From NCBI GenBank assembly GCA_019188255.1, contig JAETXT010000005.1:4464001-4528000 (forward strand): a stretch of 64,000 nucleotides of DNA, written 5' to 3'. Each line of letters begins with the position of its first letter. Within the stretch, counting starts at the first letter, position 1. Positions 20,571 through 31,300 of this stretch are shown here, in pieces. The notes beneath the pieces are model-generated. The model had not been told where the DNA came from. It worked only from the letters and a program-made list of their open reading frames with translations, and did not search any database. Origin of the DNA: Verticillium longisporum (Eukaryota; Ascomycota; Sordariomycetes; Glomerellales; Plectosphaerellaceae). The translations under genes were made by a program, and so were the position numbers.

Positions 20571-21868
20571 TCAGTCCTCATCCTCATCGTCCTCATCGTC
20601 AATCACCTGGCGACGTCGTGCTCGGCCTGAAGCCTCGTGACCACCGTCATCTGCGTCGGCACTACGCTGGCGCTTGCGTCGCGGCGCCTCCTCCTCCTCC
20701 TCGTCATCGTCGTCGAGGATCTCCTCCTCGTCCTCCTCGGCGCCCTCGCTGATGTCCTCGTCGCTGCCGGCGATAAAGTCGTCCTCGAGATCGTAGTCGT
20801 CGCCCACGCGCCGCGCGCCCGACGGGAGATCGTCGTCCGAGTCGTACTCTGGCTTCCGCCTCTTCTCCCGCGCACCGCCGCCGGCCCGCTTGCGCCCGAC
20901 GCCGCCCCTGCGGCCGCCCTCGAGATCACCGATCGACAGGCCGCCGGCGCCGCGGCCGTAGCGCTGGGGCCCGTCCATCTTGGCGGCGGCCGTCTCGCGG
21001 CGGCGCTGGGCCTTCATGCGCTCCTTCTCGGCGAGCTCGGCCTGCTTGGTCTGCAACATGGGATCCTTGGTCGTCTTGATGATCATGTCGCCCTCGTGCA
21101 CGCCGCGCGACGCCGCCGCCATGCGCTCCGCCAGCTTGGCCAGCGCGTCGTCCTCCATCGCCTGGCCCGGCCGCACCGTGTACTGCTCCGCCACGTGCCC
21201 GACCATCATGTAGTGGTTGCTGCTGAGGTTCGGCGCCGCCGCGTAGTAGTGCGCGTCCTGCACCTCGCGGTACGCCGTCCCGCCGCCGGCGCCAGCGACT
21301 TGGTGTGGATCTCAAAGTGCTCGTCGCCCACCGACACGGTCAGCGACCCGTCGTTCCACCGGTGGATCAGCGTGTTGCTCTGCAGCTGGCCCGTCGCCCC
21401 GTCCCGCCGCACGCGCACCTCGGCCTTGGGGTTGTCGGCTTTGGCGTTTTGCACGTCGCGCTCCGTCGGCGCAAACGTGTCGCGGCTGTACAGGTCGGGG
21501 TGCACCGAGATGAATTTGGGGACGCGGAAAGACGAGAGCTGCTTGTTCGTCAGCGACCACCATCATGACGGAAAAGAAAACGAGTGCACAGGGGGGTAGG
21601 CACGAACCTGTCCGTTCTTGGGCTGGGGGATACGATGGCGGGACACCTGCGCGTCCTCGACGACGTTGTTCTGCGTGGAGTGGAAGTGATCATCGTCGTG
21701 GTCCTCTGCGTCGGCACGTCTCGCGGGCGTCTCGTCATCGTCCGAGTTGAGCTCGCCGTCGCTCGCTGGGAGAATGTCGTTGTCGCCGATGTCAGAATCG
21801 CCGAAAAGGTCGTCGGCGCCGTCTTCAGGGATTTCAGGGATCTCGGCAAGATCTTCCGAGTCGGACAT
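20571..21868 (-). CDS. leo1: RNA polymerase II-associated Paf1 complex subunit Leo1; one frame break
   Basis: Exon 1 is 21868-21608 (87 codons, acidic MSDSEDLAEIPEIPEDG...), followed by a 66-bp intron (21607-21542), then exon 2 down to the stop at 20571. Leo1 helps the Paf1 complex promote elongation and co-transcriptional histone modification. Conserved pieces are FRVPKFISVHPDLY, SNTLIHRWNDGSLTVSVGDEHFE, HYYAAAPNLSSNHYMMVGHV and LAERMAAASRG, ending in a long acidic/basic tail with poly-Asp/Glu and RRKRQR blocks. Between HTKSLAPA and YREVQDAHYY the reading frame moves by one at the C run 21279-21281 (GGG on the coding strand). One missing base would explain it, and exon 2 is accordingly 971 nt, one short of a multiple of three. 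Divergent from the MOB gene across 0.83 kb. Confidence 0.9.
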
Positions 21869-22700
21869 GATGGGAGGAGGAAATAGTTCTTGGAGTATGA
21901 AAATCTCTTTTCGTTTTGTTCTTGTCGTCGGCGGAAGGAAAGATTTTGATGATAACGGCAGTCGCGTTCGCAAGAGGTCGCCAGCAAGCGAGGTCGGGTC
22001 AGAGCTGGAGGGTGCAAGGGAAGAAAGCGCGAGGCTACTTGGCACCGTCTTGATTGGTGTCCGTGGATGGACGGGATTGAATTCGAGCTCCAGAAACTTG
22101 TGAGCACGGTCCAGGTGAGGCTGCACGAGCCACATTGGAGACGCAGGCGCCTCGTCTGTTGCGATGAGTTCTGGCGAGATGGTCGTCTCTCATCTCTTTC
22201 ATGGACTTGCTTCTGCCTCTGTGTTCTTCACCCTTGGATATGGTTGGGGCATCATGCTCACAAAGTATCATGCTCACAAGGCACATGGACAACGAAAATG
22301 CTGGCATCAAGTGCCGTTGAGCCACATCCATGTGGCTTCACTTCACAGCTCACGACCCCTCGCTTCGTTGTACCGATACGGTTTAGCGCATGTCGCCGCT
22401 CCCTCTCTTGCCTGGAGTGACCCAAGCCAAGTTCAACCTCACCTCAGGCTTCTGTCACCCCTTTTTCACATATACTCGTTCCCTCACGACAACACGTGCG
22501 CCGGCATCGACACGTCCTTGACGATACGCAGGACCCTAGGCTCATCCTGCCGTTCTATTCCAACTCCGTCCCGACCCTCTCTGTCCCTCGGCGCCACGTG
22601 CGGCATATTCGACCCTTAGCTGCTGTACCTCGGGCTCTCATTTGGATACTTTGCCCCTTGGTAGCTGCTCTGCTAGCTTCCCGCTGCTGGCCTCATCACC
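21869..22700. promoter_or_regulatory. Divergent promoter region LEO1 / MOB
   Basis: 832 bp between the two outward-facing starts. The plus strand becomes C/T-rich from about 22400 to 22700, consistent with the MOB 5' leader. No discrete motif stands out. Confidence 0.45.
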
Positions 22701-25321
22701 ATGTCGAACCTCTTTTCCGGAATGTGAGTACCGGACATCTTTTTGTTTCATTGTCTCGCATCTCGATGTTTCGGGCTCCCTAGGCTTTTCGACTATGAGT
22801 TGTGGGCTCTCTTCTCTCAAACCTAGGTTGCCAGGTGGCGTTGTTGGGCCTCAAGCGACGACGTGCCCGCCCAGCTGTTAGTGCACTGGCTCGATGCAGA
22901 GTCGTATTGAAGCTATACCATGTCGCACAAGGTTGGCTTGGCCCAGCCTCTCTAGTGACATCCTCAACTACACGGTCGGCCGCGAGTGTGTGTCCAAACT
23001 CGTCTGTGTTACCGCCTCGCTATGATCAAGTCTCTTCTGCCCATGCTCACCTTGTCTTCCACGCCGTCTCACCATGAGCTTGGTCAGGCTTACGGCACAT
23101 TCTACCCCGATGACTCGTCATCTGCATGACGGGCATCTCAGCCGATATTGCACCCGTATTCTTCACCCATCTGGGTTCTATCACGCGAGCGAGAGCACAG
23201 GCTCCCGCTCTGCGTTTGAGCTTTCCTTCGGTCAAACTGGCCTCGTCCACACAAGCGTGTGGGCATCAAATTACCCCTCACCGGTGGGCCATGCCGCCCT
23301 TTGCCAGATCAACGACCAACGCAACATGGCGCCATCAATCAATGGCTCTGTACGACAGAACATGCCGTCAATATTGGTTGCAATCAGCAAAAGTCTACAA
23401 CGCTCATTGACCGAGACCATGCCACACCGCCTCGTGTCCGCCATTTCGCCTGGACCACACCACTGCGGGGCACACAATGGAGCCTGCGATCGCGTATGGG
23501 CTTGGACGAGATCTGGATGTTGCTTCATCAGTTTCTTCGACACTCAACAGTCTTCGACCTTGGAAGAATAATCTGTCAGGTGTCGACAGCGACTATCAAG
23601 GTCACGACTCGACCAGACCAATCACTCGGTCTCGCAACCCTGTCTCATGGCCCCAACCGTGTGGTCCATCACGAGATATCTACGAGCCGCAACCGATATG
23701 CCTTCTTGTGTTCCTTGTCATCGGCTTTGGAAGAAAATGCATATTGCAACTCTCTCTCCCTTCGGCAGCGCTTTTGTGTTCGCATGTCTAGTTCCCGGTG
23801 GAAGTCCCCGTCTAGATCACGACCTCAGGATCGGATGCTCACAGCTATAACATCTGTTGAGCTGTTACTCCAGTCTCTATACTGAGCAATCTCAACTTTG
23901 CAGACGTTGGATCACAAGAAGACTGACGAGACATCCTCGTGCTGTTTACTCCCATCCTCAGCCTTTTTCAACGTCGCTTCCCCTTCGCCCCTGCATCGCG
24001 ACACCAATTCCCCTGCCTTCGTCTTTCCGTCCACTTGGTCAAGTCTTAGGCGCGCCTTCATACACTTGAGCTCGTGCTTCCTCTCATGCGGTGTTGCTTC
24101 TTCTTTTCGTTTTCCACATGATTCTTGACGCTTTGACATACGCCTTCCGTCTGTCCGCAAAAGCCAGACACTAATCCGGCTTCAAACAGTAATGCGCGCT
24201 TTCGCAGCGGCGGCGCATCTCAGAAGTCCGGACCCCAGAGCAGGAGCCCGACCTCCTCGAGTGCCGGAATACCTCAGTCGCCGACGACTCTGTCGCAGGG
24301 CAGCCAGTCCTCATCCAGCTTGGCCCCGAAGGTGCCGCCCCTGCCTCCATCACCATCATTCTCCCAGAGTGTTGGACTAGACGACGCCGCCAAGGCCACA
24401 GCAACCGGGCAAGAAATCCTCGACTCATATCAACTACCCCGCCCTCTGCCCCTATGGCTGAACTCAACCTACGCAAAGCACATTGTCAAGGGTAACTTCA
24501 TGACGTTGAGTGCCCGGCCCAAGACTGTAGAGCAGGGCGAGTGGATCGCGCATCAAGGTACGGCTGCCCATGCCATGCAAGGAAACGAGACTACTGTACT
24601 GACTCGATCTAGTCGTTGAGCACTACCGTAACCTCTGGAACTTTGTCCGAGTCGTCCATGAGAAGGAGGATGACGGAACAGCTGTCTGCGACGCGACGTC
24701 GTGCCCTCGCATGTCAGCCGGAGCGTACGTTAGCCGAGCCGCAACGCATGTTGTGTTTCCCAAACAGGGTAGACCAACCACTCGTCAACCTGGGTCAACA
24801 GCCGCCGCAAGCCGGTCGAGCTTCCGGCCCACGAGTTCATGACACTGAAGCAGCGCTGGATCTCCGGGAAGATTGACGACCTCGCCATCTTCCCCACGGA
24901 CCCTTCGGGCGTCTCTTTTGCGCACAACCCCTCCATCACGACGACGCCGCTGTCCCAGCTCTCCAGCCCCGGTGGCGAGCCCGACTGGATCGGCAAGCGG
25001 TCGGGCTTCCCCAAGAACTTCATCGACGTTTGCCAGACCATCTTCCGTCAGATGTTCCGCGTCTACGCCCATCTCTACTGGGCCCACTTCACCGACCCTT
25101 TCTACCACATCAACCTCGAGAAGCAGCTCAACAGTTGCTTCAGTCACTTTGTTCTCACGGCCACGGCCCTCGACCTGCTCAAGTCCCACGAGCTCGAGCC
25201 CATGCAGCCCCTCATCGACATGTGGGCCGCCAACGGCACGTTCCCCCCCGAAAGCAAGGCCTACGAGTACGCGAACGTCAAGGCCGGCGAGAGGCTGCTG
25301 CAGCTCGCTGGCGTCGTCTAG
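22701..25321 (+). CDS. MOB-family kinase activator (MOB2-like), with a 1.47-kb first intron
   Basis: Exon 1 is only 23 nt (22701-22723, MSNLFSG + GTGAGT). It joins exon 2 (24190-24557) across a 1466-bp intron ending TTCAAACAG; exon 3 is 24613-24724; the last exon ends at 25321. The protein has a Ser/Gln/Pro-rich head, then the MOB fold: AKHIVKGNFMTLSARPKTVEQ, VVEHYRNLWNFVRVVHEKEDD, CPRMSAGA, WISGKIDDLAIFPTD, and VYAHLYWAHF, matching the Cys/His zinc-site region of MOBs. MOB proteins activate NDR/LATS kinases; this form looks most like the MOB2 group that partners COT1-type kinases in polar growth. The junction between exon 3 (MSAGA) and NHSSTWVN does not close with any AG acceptor: using TAG at 24770-24772 leaves one base missing, the same defect as elsewhere in the window. 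Confidence 0.82.
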
Positions 25322-28300
25322 ACGGCGTCTGCGACTGTGATGGGGGCTGGGGCTCTAGGCGCACATGGGAAAGGGAGAGCATATGGCTGTTTCTTGAACA
25401 AGATACAACGGCGGGAGGGGAAACGGTGGTGTTTCATCATGATGACGTGGGAGTTTGTTCTCGTGCATCATGTGCCCGTTGATGGCTTTGTCTCAGACTG
25501 TGTCTTGGACTTTGGTATTGCTTGTCTAGCTTAGTCCGATACAGATTTGAACCTGCGACTTGTTTCCGAGGATCTCGCATTCACTCCAGCGGACGTGGTC
25601 TCACAGTCTGCTTGAAGGGGGAGCACTTCGCCAACCACTGACTTGATATCACGCTGCGGTTTGGAGCGCCGACTGCTGAACACATGAACATGTAGGCTGT
25701 CTGCCTACTTAACAGCCTCATTCTGGCTGCACAGACAGGTTGGTGCGAAGCAGTGCTTGGATTCCTTGATGCTTGAGTTGATTGTGATGTCTGCCCGGTC
25801 ATATAACTATCACTTTTGATCTTGTCCCCTTCAAAACTTCCGCCGTAGGCTCCCACCAGATCGGAATCGTTGGTGGCTCAGACCAACACTGATTGTCGAA
25901 ACCAGATTCACCAAAACCGGATCGGCATCCTTGAACGTGCGGCCTTTCGTAATCCCATCTTTTTATATGATTCTACCGTGATTTCTGGATCTGATGACCA
26001 CGGGCTCATAATATCACTCACCGCATCTCGTATACATGTCTCATACCAAGCGCGCACCATCTTCAACAAGTGTATCTCAAGTTGATTCCGCTCTGATGAT
26101 TCGTCCAGCCGTCCATGCTCCATGCGGACCGACCAGTCTTGGTGCCCAGACAACCACATGTGTGTCAAGTGCAAGATTGGGCGGACGACAGAGACACATC
26201 TCAGACATGCCGTCGACAGGAAACGAGGATTACATGTTTAGTAAAGAAGTGCGTGTGTACATGATTCATCTTCCCGTCCATGTCCTTCTGTCACGGGCAT
26301 CATGTTCATAGTACGACCGAACACTGTCCTCCAAGGCAACAACAGCATCTGCAGCCCTGACAGGACCAGATCACACCACGGGCACGGCATCGCACCAGGC
26401 GCCGGGCCCTTCACCAGCGCACGCTCGTCTAGATTGACACAGAACTCACGGCGCTACACAGGTATTGTCCACCGATATCAAACCAGACAAGCCCTGTATT
26501 TCGCCGAGCACAACCCGACGATACCCTGCCCCTCTTCCTTCCCCGCCCCTCGAACACCCGCTCACGACGTGCCACCCTACCGACAGGCCCTCTGTCCAGT
26601 CTCGCCGAGCGAGCTCGCACATCCCACCCTCATCCGCATCTCGTGCCATGGCCGGAAATGAACCACATGACGCCGGCACGTTGCGTCAGCCGCCGTAGCG
26701 CATGAGACACCGCGCGGAACAGGCAGAACGTGAAGACAAAACAGGCCGGATCAAGCACTCGTCAAAAGATCGCCCTACGCTCACGCGGGGCTTGGGGGAG
26801 TGGCGAAGACGTGCGGCGCGGCGGACGCGTCAACAGATCTGCCATGCGGCGAACGGAGCAGACGCATCATAGACGACGATCACAGCGCCGAAACTGTGCG
26901 GACCGAAGAGACCTAGGGAGTGAGGGATCGATCGGCCAGGTCCCTCGCGGCCATGACACGAAGCATGAGGTAACGGTCAGCACAAAAGAATGCCCCCCGC
27001 CCTCTTCCACGGGACTCGAGGCACGCGGGGGCGCCAGTTGGGCACCACGAGGCGGCAGGTAACTTGCTATAGCTCCAGTGCTGAACAGCCTCACACTTGC
27101 AGTGCCTGGGCTTCTTGGAAATCCTAAAGCGCTGACACAAACCTAAAGTGTTTGTCTGTCTACGACAAAGAAACAAACCCCCACTCCTCGCGAAACGGTC
27201 GCGAAGAGACTGATGAAGACCCCAAGAACCAAGGAACTGGAACAAGACCAGGTCCAGGCACCATCACGACCCCAGCCTCAAGGCCATTCATCCATCACGG
27301 AGAGGAGGATCTGTCGATCCCGAAATCTAGTTGACGGTCTAGACCCTACGTGATCTTCGCCCAAAGCTTCAGGAGAGCCATCAAACGAGCATGATCCCGA
27401 GTCAAGTCAGAACCCTTCCGCCCCCGAGTCCCTGTCATGACGCACGTAGTCGTACGAGAAGTGGATGCAGCCGTTGTGTCCAGCTGCTTTCACTACGTGC
27501 CCACGCCTTCGAAACAACCCTCCGCTCTTCCAACGTGTCTCTGAAAACGAGACCCCAAGCCCAAATAGAGTGGAAAAGGATAGAGCGAGTTCCCGACGTG
27601 TGTCCAGCAGCTGTACCACAGCAGGGGTTTCAGATGCTTCGCACAGAGGCGTGACGAGTGGCTGAGGAAGATGGCAGGTTCGGGAAACTCACGGCCTGCA
27701 AACGCCATCTGACCCTCTGCTACAGCGTTAGTCCCTGTGTTTTAGACACACTCCTGGACACTGGCGATAACTTCCCAGGCAGGTAAAGCCAAGAGGGATC
27801 AAATCAGGAAAGGCTGCTCAAGGGGCGCCGGGGGGATCCCGTCTCCCGCGGGCCAGGGGGTCTTCTTCACCGCCAACTTAGGTCGGGCGTCTGGCAAGCA
27901 GCAGAAAGGCGCCAAAAAGTGGGACCAAAGAAGCAAATCTACCCAACCTGCTGGGCCGGGATAAATGAGTCAAAGGAAAAATGTGAGAAAGTGGAATGGG
28001 GTGCGGACCAGAACTTTGGGGGTGTTGCTTTCTCCCATCCTGAAAGGTTGACAAATGTGACCGTGGTGGAGAGGACGGGGATGAATTCAGGCCCTGTGGC
28101 CGGTGACGAAGGAGTGTGTAACGTGGGAGAGGAGGCAATTGGCGAGAACACTCGAACAAACAGGTACCGATGCGTGAGATCATGGAAGTCTCATGTTTCA
28201 CTACCTTCGCATCGCATGCGCATTAGCATCATGTCGCTTTCCGGGCCGCTACAAAGCAAGGGCAAGAGCTCGGTCTTTTGTTCCAGCCTCGCCAGAGCGA

Positions 28301-31300
28301 TCCAACTCTGCGAACCTGAATTTGAGGGCCCGCCTAGCTCAGAGATGAAAATCTTCTTTCTTGGGCGTGTGAAAAGTGCGTTTCGGCAGCTTCGATGCTC
28401 TGTTGTCGCATAATCGCGCGCATAGATGTTGGTGATGACAAGCGATAGGTAGACTTCAGCGGAGCCAGCTCGACCGCCATCTGGTCATGGTTTACGAGCG
28501 AAAGAAGTCATCAACGCGAGCACGGGTTCGTCGAATAGTGGGCTGAAACATGGGACGAGGGGTCTTGAGGACCTCACTTTTGTGGGAAGAAACAGGGTCT
28601 GAAGAAGATCTCTGACGCCTGTTTGTCGGTCGCGTCAATAGCGATGGATCGAGCGCGACGAGCAAGCCCAGTCAGGGGCCCGAACCCTGGACCCCTGGCT
28701 TCACCGCCAATAATTGCCCCCTGCTGTATGGACGGGGAGCTCGCCAACCCATGACGGAAGTCCACTTCAGGTCTCGTTTCCGGCCATCTGGAGTCTGGCG
28801 GTGGAAGACGCTGAACCAGAAAAAGGCTTTATCGATGTAGCAGTGCTGACCGTGAGCCGAGACAACATCCCGAGATAGAAATCCAGCCTGGGAGGAACAG
28901 AGGCGCGATGCGGCCGGGGAGCCGGAGCATATTGACGGTACGAGGGCATGGCGTCGAAAATCCTGACTAGAGCGAAAACCCGCCATTCTAATGCAAACCT
29001 TCGTAAAAAATGAACCTCAAAAGCTCCATCATAGAGTCGCGGGGGGAACGAGTGATGTAGTGCTTGCTTCTGCTTGAAGTTCCAATCTCCGGGCGGGGCC
29101 ATCGAAGGGCGGAAAGGCTTCCAGATGTTCGGAGTGGAGTCCGGCATTGAAACGAAGGCCTCGGGATGCAACGGCGAACGAGGAGGTTGTCATGACAGAA
29201 AGCTGAGCAGAAAGAACGCGCTGATTATCGGTACCATGGCCGATGACTGAATCATTCCATGTTTCCTGTCAGCGATGCGATCGCCGGGCATCGCAATGCA
29301 TCTCAACATTTGTTGCTGACAGGGCCCCTCGAAAACTCGTTTGCCGCTGTACCGACCCGGGTGCGCGGAGGTTGAGATTGAGCTAGGAACCCATCGCTTG
29401 CGGCGCCCGATTAAGGCTAGGGATCCTCACCGGGGTCTGTTTTCGGGAAATGCTGACCTTGGAAGCTGGACAAGAAGAAAAGAAAGAGGCGGCGTAGCCA
29501 GGGGTCAGGGGTTGACAAAGACTTCGGATGCCCCGCCAGGATCAGCCTTGTCGAATGTCAATTATCAAGTCTGCTTTGTCGTGGGAGATTTCTCTTCATT
29601 CAGCGATGGACCTTGCTCCAGGGGCTAACAAGGTTCTTGCAAGACAGACAAGCCAGAGGGGAGCCCGAGCATCTCGACGGTTGGAAGCTTTGATGCTCGG
29701 CAACGACACGTGCGAACAGCCCGCCAGAGCGACCCTCCCTCCTCTAGACAGGTAACAAGACGACGCATGAATAATGACGCAAGACCAATCTCTTTCATGA
29801 CCAACGATCCGGACATGGCGATGATGGTTTGGGGCTTTTGTTACTTTCAATCGGTCGGCGAGGACGGCTGCCGAGCTGGCTGGCTCGTTCTGTGGGTTTA
29901 GTTCAGGCCGCGCTCCAGCCACGCGTCCCTCAGGGCAGAATGACTGACCAGCGATCAAGCGGGAAAGGGGAGGGAGGTCGCAATAGGCGGCCATGAGCGG
30001 CACCTTGTCTCTCCAATTGACCCAGATGTCGTTGGACGGTTGGGCAACAATATTTTTGGGTCGTACCTGGATCAGCCGAGCTACTGCGCAGCCGAGCCTC
30101 GCGCGCGAGAATGGCAACGGCGAACGTTGGTCTCCAGGCATCTCGCAGAAGGCCGCGGTCAAGCAAGGCTAGGAAGTCAACATGTCGCAAACGGGATGCT
30201 TCCGGCTGGCTCATGGGCCGAACCGCCTGCTGTCAAGCAATGGCTGGCTGATAGACAGACGGGAATGTGACTGGCGGCAGAGAAAGAACCAAGAGGCGTC
30301 AGCTTGTTGATCTACGCACCCCAGAAGCAAATCAAAAAGGTGAAACACAGCAGGTGCGCGACGTCAACGCCCAAGCGCCTGGGTTGGGACGTGACGGCCG
30401 CGATTGCGTCGTCGCGTGGGATGGCTTCTTGCGTGGGCGGGGATGGTAGGCAGCGTCGTAGGCGGTGCCGAGTGTCAAGAGAGGGTGGTGGATGTAGCAA
30501 AGCTCGCCCGCCTCACTTGGGTGATTGGTGGTGAGGGCTTCGCCATGAGGAGCCGGCGGAGCAGAAACCGGGGGGGTGGCCTCTGTCGCTGGGCCGTATG
30601 CGTAGAGACCCTTCCCCACCCTTGTTTGAAGAGGAAGAGCGAGTGTGCAGCAAAGACGGCCAGAGGAGAGCGCCAGCTTGAGCGTGTCGATACGGTATGT
30701 TGGCTGGTTCATTGTTTTGTACCTACAGAACCAGAGACTGGGCGCATGATGATCAATCAGGACCTGTCCTATTTCGGCCGTGACATTAGATGGCGGGACT
30801 TTGCAAGGCGCAGGCCTATTAAGGTTTGTTATAGTGTCCGTGACGTCCTGTGAGGCGGGTAGGACGAACGAACGCGCTGCCTCGTGTTGGGCGGCACGAC
30901 ATGACCCGAGTATCGCGTCGAGGGTCAGTTGGTGGCATGACGGAGCAAGCGTGGATCATGAAAATGAAGGAAGACAGGGCCAAATCGCGTCTCGCGGGTT
31001 CGGGAACAAAACAGAGACCCGCGAGAGCAGCAAACTCGAATTCGGGCGCGCAGCGGACGAGACAGTTGGCCACGAGTGGTGAGAGCTGGAGATGGGCCGG
31101 CCTATATGCGGCCATGAAGCACAGTGGAGAGGGGAGACGGAGATGTCGGGCTGTTGAGTGGTGGCCGTGGGCTTCTTGCAGATTTAGGGGATTTCTCCGG
31201 TTGGGCAGCGACCAGCCACCGTCTTTTTTTTTTACAGGACGAAAGGGTACTGTCGATTGTCGGTGAGGTGAGTTGATGCGTGTTGCCAGTCGCTCCCCAG

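Noticed and set aside
29596..30162. 188-aa minus-strand ORF in the gene-poor tract
   Set aside because: No recognisable motif or hydrophobic pattern, overlapped by other frames of similar length, no splice partners.
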